Below, piece after piece: positions 46,655 through 58,281 of a DNA stretch of 64,000 nucleotides. Positions within the stretch are counted from its first letter, which is position 1. The number at the start of each line of letters is the position of its first letter. The DNA is from Magnaporthiopsis rhizophila (taxonomy: Eukaryota > Ascomycota > Sordariomycetes > Magnaporthales > Magnaporthaceae), in contig PYSS01000136.1 of NCBI GenBank assembly GCA_003049465.1, forward strand, positions 1,862 to 65,861, in the 5' to 3' direction. The notes under the pieces are model-generated. The model had not been told where the DNA came from, did not search any database, and worked only from the letters and a program-made list of their open reading frames with translations. Made by a program: the position numbers and the translations under genes.

Positions 46655-47929
46655 ATGAAGTACGAAACGTTCGCGGCCTTCCTCATCTCCGTCGCTCTTC
46701 CTGCCCTGGCGTACCCGACCGGGTCCTCCATCGCAGAGGCCGATGCGGGCCCCACCATCGAGCAGCGGGACGAAGGCGCCGACATCGAGCGACGCGACCC
46801 CGCGTACCTGCGACGTCCCGCTGACTACTGGCCAGCAGGGGCGCCGAGGCCGATCAGCGGCCTGTTCCCCAAGGTCACCAGCCAGTCCGACCGCGACAGC
46901 GAGATCGAGCGGCGCGAGCCGAGGAAGGTTAAGGGCAAGGGCACTGGCAATGGCCAAAAGCCTGCTGGGCCGGGCAAGGGCAATAACCAGCGGCCCGGCG
47001 GCCCTGGCAAGGGCGAGGCCGTGACCAACGTGCTCAATACGGCCTTGCCATGGGCTGACATGATTAACCAGCAGCAGCAGCAGCAGCAGGGAAAACGGTC
47101 CGAGGCGGGTATCGAAGAGCGCGACCCTAGGAAGCGCAAGGGCAAGGGCAAGGGCAACAACAACCAGGGGCCTGGCAAGGTCGATACCGTCACCAACGTG
47201 CTCAACACGGCCTTGCCATGGGCTGATATGGTTAACCAGCAGCAGCAGCAGGGCAAACGGTCCGAGGCGGGTATCGAAAAGCGTGCCCCCAAGAAGGTTA
47301 AGGGCAAGGGCAAGGGCAACAACAACAACAACCAAGGGCCGGGCAAAGTGGACACCGTCACCAACGTGCTCGACACGGCCTTCCCTTGGGTCGACATGGT
47401 TAACCAGCAGCAGCAACAGAAACAAAAGAGGTCCGAGGCCGGCATCGAAGAGCGCGACCCTAGGAAGCGCAAGGGCAAAGGCAATAATAACAACAACAAC
47501 AACAACAACAACCAGGGCCCCGGCAAAGTCGACACTGTCACAAACGTCCTTAACACGGCTTTCCCTTGGGTTGATATGGTTAATCAACAGCAGCAGGGCA
47601 AGCGGTCGGAAGCCAGCATCGAAAAGCGTGCCCCCAAGAAGGTGAAGGGCAAGGGCAACAAGAACAATAACAATAACAACAATAATAACAACAACAACCA
47701 GAAGCCCGGCAAAGTCGACACCGTCACAAACGTCCTCAACACGGCCTTCCCGTGGGTCGACATGGTTAACCAGCAGCAGCAGCAGCAGCAGCAGCCGAAG
47801 CAGAAGCGGTCCGAGGTCCCCTCCGGGCAGGAGCTCGCCGATATGATCGAGGCCGCCGCCGCCGGGTACCTGGACGAGAAGGCGGAGCAGGTCGTGCGGC
47901 GCGCCGTCGTGGCTGCCATGCTGGCTTAA
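46655..47929 (+). CDS. Secreted repeat protein with kexin-type sites; probable multi-peptide precursor
   Basis: This single exon encodes 424 aa. Residues 1-19 form a signal peptide, with hydrophobic FAAFLISVALPALA cut after ALA. A short pro-region has IERRD and YLRRP sites. Five tandem units follow, with cores at about 122-138, 177-194, 232-250, 292-310 and 354-372. The core reads VDTVTNVLNTAFPWVDMVN, with ALPWAD in the first two. Before each core is a basic Lys-Gly run and an Asn tract (3 to 13 N). After each core comes a Gln run (4 to 8 Q) ending in GKR or KQKR at 147-148, 201-202, 258-259, 316-317 and 384-385. The next unit opens SEAGIE-ER or SEAGIE-KR. Kex2-type proteases cut after KR, and EA dipeptides are typical Ste13 trimming signals. 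The last 39 residues are an Ala-rich helix. I do not recognise the peptide. Alternatives are a structural wall protein or a cationic low-complexity protein. Confidence 0.85.
   Translation: MKYETFAAFLISVALPALAYPTGSSIAEADAGPTIEQRDEGADIERRDPAYLRRPADYWPAGAPRPISGLFPKVTSQSDRDSEIERREPRKVKGKGTGNGQKPAGPGKGNNQRPGGPGKGEAVTNVLNTALPWADMINQQQQQQQGKRSEAGIEERDPRKRKGKGKGNNNQGPGKVDTVTNVLNTALPWADMVNQQQQQGKRSEAGIEKRAPKKVKGKGKGNNNNNQGPGKVDTVTNVLDTAFPWVDMVNQQQQQKQKRSEAGIEERDPRKRKGKGNNNNNNNNNNQGPGKVDTVTNVLNTAFPWVDMVNQQQQGKRSEASIEKRAPKKVKGKGNKNNNNNNNNNNNNQKPGKVDTVTNVLNTAFPWVDMVNQQQQQQQQPKQKRSEVPSGQELADMIEAAAAGYLDEKAEQVVRRAVVAAMLA
46900..47818 (+). repeat. Five tandem coding repeats of about 160-200 bp
   Basis: Unit starts (the IE-x-R codons) fall near 46902, 47111, 47273, 47447 and 47621, so the period is about 162-210 bp. 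Units 2 and 4 carry ERDPRKRKGKG and units 3 and 5 carry EKRAPKKVKGKG. This is an alternating pattern expected from duplication of a two-unit block. Lengths differ mainly in AAC/AAT and CAG runs. Confidence 0.85.
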
Positions 47930-48625
47930 GTGGGTGTATCTTTCTCCTTCTTCGTCTTCCCTCTCTCTCCTGCCTCCCTTTTCCGCCTTCTCCCTCCTTC
48001 TCGATGCAATGGCATTCCTCAGCCATGCATCTCTCTTCCTTCTCGCCATCATTTCCTCATGGCTTCACGGGTAGCGTTCGTTTGGTTGTGTTTGGGATCC
48101 CCTAGCGCATGCGTCACGGAGTTCACGGGTTTGTTTTTTTTTTTGCTTCTCTTTTTGGCTTCGGGTGGCTGCGTGGCGTTCTTTCCGGTGTTTTCTGGGT
48201 TTTAGCATTGGCGCAAATGGATTCGGCTTCTCTGGGCGGTTTAGGTAGCAAATTTTGAGAGCTGCATTTATCACCTTTCATAACTGAAGCTGTGCCCGGG
48301 ACTGTGGCTGGTCTGGATGCCACCCGAGCGTCGTTAAATCTCGATGCTTATGGGCGTTCCTGCCTGCGGGACGTGCCGATTCCATGGCTGAGGCGCTTAC
48401 GGAAGCCGATGGCGCCATTTCAGACGACCCGAAAGGCACACCCGTTCCGATGTGCCAAAATTAGCAGAGCGGTCAATAGACGCGCCCGAGACGCATCTCC
48501 CTCAGATGGCTGCATGCGGCAGGCACGACCGCAACTGACCCGCCGCACTCCCTCGCTCCTGCCCTCTTTGTGCCCGAGCCTTATAACCCATGGTCGTGCC
48601 TGCTGTAAACATCGAACAGCGGAAC
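47930..48625. other. 3' flank of the repeat-protein gene, no gene
   Basis: CT-rich sequence directly follows the stop codon, then a T run near 48133-48142. Small frames on both strands overlap without motifs. Confidence 0.5.
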
Positions 48626-48845
48626 GCCAAGTTGGTGTAGCGGTTATGAGGATGGGTCGAGTCGACACCGGGACCCTACCTGTACTCCGTTACGTTAGCC
48701 GCTTGGGTTGCCGGTTCGAGCCCCGGTTGGGGTTTATGTCGGATTTTCCAGCCGACTCGGAGTAAACCTCCCCGTTTGGGAGGTTTCGTAGCTGCCGCCC
48801 CGAAGCGACAGTGAGCTTTTTGCTTCTTCTTCTTTCATTTTTTAT
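48626..48845 (+). mobile_element. tRNA-derived SINE-like unit
   Basis: An RNA polymerase III A box (TGGTGTAGCGG, 48633-48643) and B box (GGTTCGAGCCC, 48713-48723) are present in the right order, 70 bp apart. The arms do not fold as a normal tRNA: the T-loop has an extra base and the acceptor pairing is weak. Downstream comes a perfect 9-bp hairpin AAACCTCCC/GGGAGGTTT (48764-48786), then a TTTTT stop (48817-48821) and a TTC-rich tail. This layout fits a tRNA-derived SINE. A decayed intron-containing tRNA gene is the alternative. Confidence 0.45.
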
Positions 48846-49072
48846 TTTACTTGTGTATCTTTTCGCGACTGGAAGCCTGTGTGCAGCTTTCGTGTTATAC
48901 GCAGGGCGGCCGGAGCCTCACGATATCTGGTTCGGAAACGGGTCGACCGTGTAATTTTTTATTGTATCGACGATACACTATAGAATGAAGCGGGAGGACA
49001 TGCAGGCATATGAGCAACACACGTATCCTTTATATACACTTTCCCTCAGCAGATATAGGCCTGACAGCCTCC

Positions 49073-50396
49073 CTACAGCTTTCCAACCCACAGGCCTCCG
49101 TTGGCCTTCTTCTTCTGCGCCTCCCGCTCCCGCTCCTGGTCCCTGAGCTCCTGCATGCTTCGCAGTAGCGCGTAGACGCTCTGGAGGCGCGGCATCTCGA
49201 CGCCCCGCGCGCGGGCAATGCGGACAGGGTTGCCTACGATGACCTCGAGCTCGAGCGGGCGGCCGGCCTCCCAATCGAGCAGCATGCTGGGTTTGGAGCC
49301 CTTGTTGCGCTCGTTGCTCGTCAGGATCTTGTCGGGCGTGGCGAGCTCGGGCGGGAACGGGCGGCCGAGGACGGCAGGGGCTGCGGCGAAGATCTCGTCC
49401 ATGATGCCGCGCAGGTGGCGGCGCAGCTCTGGATCGAGGGCACTATCGGCGTTGCCGCGCCCGCCGCTCAGCACGGCCGAGGGGTTGAAGGCGGCATTGA
49501 TGACGAGCTTGTGCCAGCGCACCACCTGCAGCCCCGTCTCGTCGCCCGCGAAGGACTCGACGTCCCGGATCCGGCCCAGGCGCGTCCACCAGTCGGCCAG
49601 CTCGCGCACGCAGGCCGAGCCGCGCGACTCGAGCGACGCCGCGCCGAGCTTGGCGGCGGCCGATGCGGGCTCCCCGCCGCCCGAGGAGGACGAGGCGGCC
49701 GAGTTGACGTACGGGCCCAGGTAGAGCCTCGTCCACCGGTGCTGGCGCACGGTGCCCGGGTCTACCAGGGCGGCACTCACGACGGTAACGGCGCTGATGA
49801 TGGGGTTGGACGGGAAGCGAACCCGATACGGATCCTCGACCCCGACGCCGTTCTGGATCAGCACGATGCACGTCTTGCCCTCGGTCACGAGCGGCGCGAT
49901 GGTAGCGGCGTCGTCGACGCGGTCTGGGAGCGCCTTGGTGGTCACGATGACGTAGTCCCAGCCCTCAGCAGGCGGCGCCGCCGCCGCCGTAGATGCCGCG
50001 GGAGACGGCGACTTGGGCGAGGCGGCCGTGACGGAGGGGTAGACGGCGGCAGGCACAAAGGTGTAGTCACCAAACGAGTGCGTGAGCATCTTCACCCCGG
50101 AGCGGGCCAGCACGGTATAGTTGGAGCGTGCGGTGAGCGAGACATTGACGTTGTGGTCCGGCTTCGGGGATGCGGCGGGATATGGTGAGCTACGATTGAT
50201 CCAGTCCGGAGTCTCACGGGAACAGGAAGACACATACGTGATGCAGCCTCGAGGCGTAGAAACAGCCCACCGCGCCAGCCCCTACGAAGACGATATTTAC
50301 CGGCCTGGATGGGGGCCGAGTCAGCCAGACGGCTCCGGCACTGGCATCGCCGGTTCAGCCTCTAAGAACATCAAATTACCTGGACGGGTCCAACAT
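49073..50396 (-). CDS. 2-dehydropantoate 2-reductase (ketopantoate reductase)
   Basis: The enzyme reduces ketopantoate to pantoate with NADPH, a step towards pantothenate and coenzyme A. My model is the complement of join(49073..50161, 50238..50304, 50380..50396), 390 aa, with in-phase GT-AG introns of 76 and 75 bp. It starts MLDPSR; without the short first exon there is no in-frame ATG before the Rossmann fold. The NADPH site reads VNIVFVGAGAVGCFYASRL. The catalytic region is WHKLVINAAFNPSAVLSGG, containing the family's Lys and two Asn. The C-terminal domain has SMLLDWEAGRPLELEVIVGN and ARGVEMPRL. Compared with bacterial PanE (about 300 aa) it has Ala/Ser-rich insertions near residues 65-80 and 165-185. 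It ends with a charged tail (QEREREAQKKK). Paralogues in fungi can act on other 2-oxo acids, so substrate assignment is by family. Confidence 0.88.
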
Positions 50397-53033
50397 TGCG
50401 TTGGCAAGCGCTTGACAGCAGCAAGATTTCGGACGTCGGCGCTCCCCCTTGTGAGCTGTTCGGCTCGCAGCACGGCGCGAAACGGCACGTGCGGTGGTGG
50501 TCGGGGGCTCTTCAGGCTCTCCGATCGGACGTCTCCGGGACGAGCTGAGGCTTTTGCTGCTGAGAACGAAAACGGTCCGGCCGAGTCTGTCCTGCAGTGC
50601 TGCGGGTAACCCTCCACTATGCACGGCGTATCCGAACGCGTCGATGGGCGGTTGCGTGTGACGTGTCCACGGCCTGTGTCGGCTCAACTGACCAGTGCTC
50701 TGTAGGCGTGCTCCTCCCAGGTGGCTTGCGCTGTTTGTTGGTGATTGCACTGGGCTTTGGCGGTCGCAGCGCTACGGAATGCTGGAGCTTTCTGACGAAG
50801 TAGTTACCTGCATTGACGCCTCGGCAACACGCGACAGCACGAACCGCCCCGTCGGTTAGGGACCCACTCGCTCCAAACTGTGGGGCAGCGCACTGTGGAG
50901 TCAACTCAACTGTTATCAAACGTCGACCTTGTTTCCCGCGTTGCACCGGACCTCCCTCTCTTCAGCAACCACATCACCGGTACTGCTGTTAAGGATTCAT
51001 CCCCGAGGACGTATGAATGGGTGTATTCTCGTTCAGTCACGGCTCTCCAGAACAGGAATCCCGATGATGACGACAGCCATCTACACCTCTCCAAAGCAAG
51101 AGTTGAATCCAGAACGCAGAGTCCGCAGTAGCGCTCCAATAGGGATAGCTGTGGCTTACTAGAAATCGTGTTTTCTTGCCAAGGAGGGTATAAGTCGAGC
51201 CAAGTACTCGCTCGACATCGTGCGGGGGACACTGACAATGCCATGGTTTTCCGGCATGTCCATGTTATCACCGACTTGCCACAATGGGTAACGCGATGGG
51301 GAACACCCTCAAGCTGGTATGACAGAAAGAATCATCCACCGGCAATAATAGGCGAGCAGAACTGGAAGCAGACGCTTGACCCCCGCATAGTGATAGTCTT
51401 GATGGCCCCTTCCTTGGGCGTTGGTCTTCCAATGACGGCATTGAAAGATACGAAGGGTGGGAGGACATGTTTCGGATACCCAGCCACTTCCCTTTCCCAG
51501 GACATTGGAGCCGACATCCCAGGGAAGCCCATTGGCCATGCCCTGCTCGGCACTCTGAAGAGGATCGGCTCTTGGCGATAGGGCATGTCCATTGTAAGTC
51601 ACATGGATCTCTTGGCCCGACGCCGCCAGCATCGGTGGCGTGGGCTAGACGGCTCGAAGACGCTCCTGCTTGTGCATGCAGTTCGGGCACCCCATCTAGT
51701 ACAGAGTACCTAGTCTTTCCTTCATTCATACCTAGGTAGTCACATATACCCACCATCCCGCCATCACTTTACAATCTCCGTTTCGTTTCCGGGCCGCTTC
51801 CCACCACCCCGAGGTTTGGTGTCGCAGGAATGAGGCAGGAAGGTGATCATGCGCGCGACGCCACCTCCCAGGATGCCTGCCACCAATGCCACCCCATATC
51901 CGGAGTGGCACGCATCTCCGCATCTCCAGACGTGAGCCAGCCGCAATCGGTGACGGCAGGCATGCCATCTAGTCAGCCGGAGCTGAAAACAAAAAGAAAA
52001 TTAAAGAAGAAAAAAAAAAAAAGCAAGCACGTAGCGTTAGCGCCATGTTTCCGCCGCACACAAACGTCGGCAGGTCGGCGACCGGGGAAAGGCGGGAACC
52101 ACGCCAGGGGTCATAACGACCTCTACACAAGATGGTGTGAATATCAAATCTCCCATCAAGCCAGCAAAGTACCCATTACGCGCCGGGCGTGGGTGGAAGG
52201 AATCCCGGTCTTGCACCAAGTCATTGCCCGGCACCTACACCCGCATCTTGCTTACTCACTAGACTCAAAGTTGAGCCGTTTTTTTTTTCCCTCCTCGTCC
52301 CGGAAAACAGGGCACAACGACAGCACCTGCCGCTCGTCGACGAGAAGCCATTGGCCTCGCAACCCAAGCCACCAAAAAAGCCATCTATCGCCCCCGCGTC
52401 TGATGGCAGTGGTCATCATGCATGGACCGTCGTATGCGGCGACATGAGCTCCCCCACGGCCCTACGGCTGGGAGGATGGTGGCGCGTAATAAAGCTTGGC
52501 TCGGGAAGGAAGAAAGAAATTGCTCACGGGAAGCAGTGACGCGTTCAAATGTTGAAACAACAACAGAGAAGGATTCATTGCGGGGACAAAGGAAAAGCAA
52601 AGAAAAAGACACACAAAAACGCACGTTTTGGTCATCCGCTGCAACGTCCTCGCCGCTGTCGCCCCCCAAACGACCCAGAAACGAAAACCTCGGGCTTGCA
52701 GAGAGCACGCCACAACCTGACACCCAGACTCGGTTTTGGGGGAGACATTGGTGGCGAGGATCCCCCACCCCTACTACAGAAATGCTTCCGCCTCGCGCGG
52801 TGATGAGTTCTCCGTAGCCAGTGAATCCTAACCCTTTTTCCACGGACGGGTGGGTGATGATAGACGCCCCTCGCGATATTCAGCGTGGGGGAATTTGTCC
52901 ACAATGGCGGCGGTCAGCACAGGGATGATTTGGGTCCCGCAAGCTGAAAGCGCGTGATAGGAGTGCGGCGGGCGGCTACTAGCTACGCCGAGGCCGGATG
53001 CGAAATACCTTGCTAGTTGGCCTGGGCAGGGGC

Positions 53034-53126
53034 AGCATGCAGCATGCAGCATGCAGCTCCTGCGAGGGAGTAGGTAAAGACGCAACAAAATGGAATAAAA
53101 AAAATAAAATAAAATAAAATAAAATT
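53034..53126. repeat. Short tandem repeats (GCATGCA)n and (AAAAT)n
   Basis: Three copies of a 7-8 bp GCATGCA unit at about 53034-53056 are followed, at 53098-53126, by a run of AAAAT units. Both are simple slippage repeats. Confidence 0.7.
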
Positions 53127-56126
53127 AAACCCAGAGCCTTGCCAATCCGGCCGGATGGCAGAGTGGGATGACCCCCCCGCCGGTCACCGACGCGCGATAG
53201 CCTGCCAGCCCCCCTGCCCTCAAGCTAGACACACGTAGACGCAGCACGCATGCCTTAGTGCGATGTGACGGACTGATGACGAGAAAAAAGCTGTCCGTAA
53301 TGCGACGTTGCCTCGTCCGCACCGTATCTCTCGACCATCATCAGAAATTAGCACTCCTCCAAAGAAGAAAAAAAAATTTCGCGGCAAGGAGGACAGCAGC
53401 GACGGAACATTATCATGTCCACCTTTGGGCAAGCCTAGCCGGCAAGGCTTGATGTGATGGCCACCCATCCATCAGCCTCTCTGGCTTGGCTTGCCTTACC
53501 CTTTCAGTGGCCTGCATGGAAAGGAAAATTTTGCAGCACACAAGCACACACACAAAGAGCGTGGCGCCGATCTAGCAGCATCTTTTCACTGACGAGCAGG
53601 GATCATTTTGGGGGTTTTGACGTGCAGTGAACGGTTCACACTGTCGGCCCTTTCTTGACAGTAGGTCTGGCTGAGGCTGAAGAGCCCTAGGCCGGCTAAA
53701 GGAGATGGACCAGGAGCTCGGGTCTTCTAGAAGACTTGAAGGAAGGGATAGAGCTTGGCGAGGGTAAGACAACATGAAGTGAGCTGATGTCTAATTTTTT
53801 TTTTTTTTTTCCCGGAAGCCCCGACAAATCAAAGGACCTCCGAGGCTTCTGCCATAAGCGGACAGCATGGAAGCAACCACCCGCCAAACGTGCAACCCAT
53901 TGCTCACGAGAAGATGACCTGGCCGAGACAATGCCGCTCTTGGCGGTAACATAGCCAAGATATGTAATGAAAATGCATATTAACATCAGCGATGGGTTGC
54001 GTTGGGCCAAGAGCTTTGCCACTCGGCAGAGCCAGCCAGCAGGCTGTCAACCTAGGTATGCAAGTGGGTGTACAACAATAAGCCAGCAATAGGTAGGTAG
54101 TCTGACAGCACTTGGGAGACTCGCGTGGCAGAAGGGCCGGAGCGGCAGGCTACATGTAGATTGTATGCTTCCCGGCGGTTCGCCGGCATATTGCCGCCTG
54201 GGCGAACGAGCGGACTGCCTCTTGTGGCCGAGAAGCTAGATGACGAAAATCCGCACTCAGGGAAAAATGCAAACGGATGACGTCCCGGTCTGTATGACGG
54301 AGTACCTGGATGAGGAACTGGCAACAACCCCTCTCGGTCGACCATTTGCCGTTGTACTTGGTCAAGGTAGCGCCGCTCAGGCTTGGCTGTGCGGCTTCGA
54401 TGTGTCAGTGGGAGCGTAACAGAAACCTCGTGCAAGCCTTGGCACCAGTGTCGGCGAAATTGTAACGCCGTCGCATACTTCCAGCCTGATTTCGCCGGGC
54501 TTGGTATCCGAGTAGGGCCGGCGTCGAAGGCATGCGTCGAACTGGCCGAGCAAAAGGACCACCGTCGGGCCTTTTCGGAACCTTTGGGGCTGCGCTTTGT
54601 TTTGTCCTGGATAGAAAAGAAAAAGCGGCACACAGGTTTCGTTTCGGTTGGGCGAGCCAAGAGGAAGGTTCTAGGGACGTCGGGCATTGGCTCCCGGATC
54701 GGTATTCCTTTTGTGCTCGCAGCTGCAGGGCTCACTTCGGTAGGTAGGGATCGACTTCAGGCTCAATGGGCCGCGTGCAGTACGAGGCATGCCACCGTCC
54801 TTTGCGGCGGGACATGTATCAGCCTACCCGCCAGTGCCACACAACAGCCTGTGGTGTCCCCGGGACCACTCGATCGCATACCCTCTGAGCCCTACCGAAT
54901 CGGTATGGGGTGTGCCACGGCCTGGGGGGTGGGGTGTGTGAGAGAGAGAGAGCACTTGTTCGCCGTAGCAAGCGACCCAAGGAGATTGAATTGGTGGGTG
55001 GTGGGCTGGTTGTGGTGGTGTGCTGGGTCTGGAGGGGTGCGCCGGCCGCAATTGGAGCGCCTGGAAAGGAGCAGCAGGCAGACAACGCGAACCCTCCGGG
55101 GAAAGGAGTTGCAGAAATTTATTACCACCACCTACCCAATACGATAGCAGCTGCAGGGATCAATGACCACCGGCGCGGGGGGACAGCGGTCGCAGCAGGA
55201 CAGGCGTGCCGAGCCCGGCTTTCACATCTTCGGCTGCCCGCGGCTATGATGGCGGCTAAGATCCCGGGGCAGCAACGAAACGGGGGGTGGGTGGGTGTGT
55301 TGTGTGTTGTCCAGCAAATCCGTCCGCTTAGGTAGATGATCACCACCGCACTGGCGATATTGATCTGGGAATTCGGGATTTCGTGCACGTCAGAGGCGGA
55401 AACGCAGACGTTCGCTTGGCGCGCATGCAAGGCAATGACGGGATATTGAAATAATCACACGGTCACCAGCCGAACTTGCCCATCCCCGTCGAAATGGGCC
55501 GTCCGGGGTCTTGTCGGGCGATTCGTTTCCATCGCAGCCCAATGGTGGGAGGCAGGGCAGACGACGGCGATGAGGAGAAAGGCTGGGCGTTTTAATCCGC
55601 CCGACCTGGCGCGGGGCAGCGGACCGGATTGGAGGATGAGGATTGCGGGCAGTGTTCGGGCCCCGTCTCGCCAGGTCACACCTGGAGGAAGCTGCCTGTG
55701 TCGCACCACCACCCTGGCAAGGAGCGAGGTTCTGGGGGTGTCTTTGGGTGACGGAAGGGGAAATAAAGGCAAAGAAAAGAAAAGGAGCCGAACGGTCGAA
55801 TCTCGGGGCGGGTTCCTGGGACGTCTGTGGTTATGGAGCCTACCTAGATAGGTACCTATGTTTTGGAAAACTGCACGGGCGCTCCTCCATGTTCCATCCC
55901 CAGAACGGCAGCGGCAGAACGGTTGGGCGCGTGGGCGTTGGCGTTTTGCTCCCAAGAAAGAACCAAAGTCAAAAGGACCGCACGTCAGAAAGGCAGTCGC
56001 AACCCACGACCTGGCCATGCCCGAACCCACCCGCAAGAGCAGGAATTTCCGCTGCAGTGCGGTCACCGGGAGATGCAGAGGGGAACGGCTCCTCGAGATG
56101 CATGCAGTCAAGTCCTGTTGGGCGCC

Positions 56127-56147
56127 TTTTTTTTTTTTTTTTTTTTT
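56127..56147. repeat. T21 homopolymer
   Basis: An uninterrupted run of 21 T. A second run of 22 T lies at 56346-56367. Confidence 0.8.
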
Positions 56148-58252
56148 GCACAGCCACCACCAGCTGCAGTTGGTTCGTTTTCCCAAGGCCGTCATGCATG
56201 GAGTTCTGGACACTTGACCGGCTCGCCCTCCACCTCCAATCGATCTTGTTAGAAATGGGTCCAGCTAAGCAGGTACATGCTGGGTAGCGTCGGGCCTGGA
56301 CCGTTGACGTCGGCCAGAGTGCAGACTGCAGATTGCCGTAGGAGATTTTTTTTTTTTTTTTTTTTTTCAACTGCGCGCCGTATGCAGTCGCATTCCTGGT
56401 GGTCAACGCTCAGCAGAAGTACTGTACCAATTTACCCAAGGGCACCTACATGTCACGGTCGGTGACCGCGGGCAGCACAGCCTCTGGCCGCCCGGTTATT
56501 TGTCTTGTTTTGTTTTGTTTTTTTTCTTCTTCATGTTTTGCTTCGTGTCAGTCGACCCTGCGCAGGAAAGTCCCCTGCGGTCTGTTCGCGACAGCCTTTA
56601 TTTGCATGCCGCGCACAGGGGTGGCAGACGAGGGCGATCAATCCAGGCGGTTTCCCGCGGCAGCCTATGGGCGCCTGTGGTCGATAGTGACAATCCGCTT
56701 TTTGTAAAACGCACCCACGGGCACGAAAGAAAACCCCCGAACGCACGCGCCCTCGCCTCAGGTCTCCGACGCCCAGGACGGGGGGTCTCCGCCGTGGGTT
56801 TGTAATGGCTGATATTCGGCCTCATGTCTGCCTGTTGCTCGGCCCAACCTCGCAGAAACTCCATCTCCAAACCTCGTATCAAACGTCTTCTGCCTTTGCT
56901 GCCGTGTATAACACATCAACGGCGGCGGGTCTCGGCCACCTGCTGACGGTATCCTCTGTACCGCTTCACGTGGGCCCTGGATCCCAGATCTGTCGTCATT
57001 GTCAACTTTGCAAGCTCCAAAAAGAGACCGGGGTAGGGAGTGTATTGCCCCGGGCCCCCGGATAACCACCTATCCTCTGCCGAAAAAAAAAAAAAAACCC
57101 TTACACCATCCCATCTCGGTGGATGGGCGAGCACGGGGCATATTCTGTCCCTGTTGCACAGAGCACATCGCTGCTGCAACGTCGCACCGCTGGATGATTT
57201 CAGATAAAAACGAACTGGGCGTGGTCAAAACCGACCTTATGGGCTGGAGCGAGCTCCCCTTGTCATCGCCGCCTCACGGGAGTCATGGACCCCGGAGGGG
57301 AGCGGCATTGTGATTGGAGTGGTAGGGGGCAGGGAGTGGGAACCGACGGCGACTGTCCCTGCAGCGGAGCGTGGTGGTGGATGGTCGATGCTGGATCGGC
57401 TTTTTGAAGCAACTTGCAGTTTGGTATCCACAGCCCGCAGAGCAGAATCCGCCAGGCCCGTGGTGTCCTTTGATGCTCTGGAGACCACCAGGCTGTACGC
57501 CGTATTGGCGCTGTGGCAATTGGTAACGAGTTGACTTGGCTGTCAGTTCCATTTACCATATCCCATGCCCGCAGCTCTGTTAGGCATGTCTCTACTTCGG
57601 ACGACCGGCCTCGCTCCTCGTGCCAGAGCACCAGCCAAGGCCGTCGAAGTTGGCTGTCGGCTAGGAGCTGTTGGGTTCATGTGCAGTCCGGAGCCACTCC
57701 ATTCACAAGAGACCGAGGCATAGCTCCACCCGTTGCAAAATGGCAGACCATTAGATGATGGATGTCCTTGTGAGTCCGTTAGCGCCTTGGGCAACCAACA
57801 TTTTCCGTTAGCCAAGGGTATCAAAGAAATAAACCGGAAGCCAAAGATGCGTAGAAAACAAGAAAAATGACAGGAATTTTTTTACGCACGCATCCGCCGC
57901 ACAAAAAAAAAGTCACAACGGAGCTCTCCGAGTGGCCCTCGGGGAGTGCGTCGGCTGGCTAGCTCTAGATGACAGGTTATGGTGTTGTGATGTGATCTGT
58001 CAGCGAGGACTGCGGACGCTAACACGCTCGCTCGGTGAATGCATCCAGCGCTGAGATGTTCCATAGAGGAAGCTGATGGTGGGCCCCGCTCCCCGCTGCA
58101 CAAGGGTTCCTCGACTTTGGAGGGGCAGAGTACCAAAGGATCAAGGAGGTTGGTCTCGGAAACAGCAGGAAAGCGAACACAGTATTCTGCAAGCTAATGC
58201 ATCACATCGCACATATTAATTTGCGGCGCTGTCAAGGACGGCAGCACGAAGC

Positions 58253-58281
58253 GATTTGTGTGTGTATGTGTGTGTGTGTGG
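58253..58281. repeat. (TG)n microsatellite
   Basis: A TG dinucleotide array with one TA interruption. Confidence 0.8.

Noticed and set aside
46640..48052. A 470-codon minus-strand frame rich in Leu and Val
   Set aside because: It is the antisense of the secreted repeat-protein gene. The poly-Leu and poly-Val come from CAG and AAC repeats, and the plus strand has the signal peptide and conserved cores.
54383..55147. A 254-codon plus-strand frame
   Set aside because: It contains no motif, crosses simple repeats (GAGAGA, GTGGGTGG) and has no promoter or splice support.
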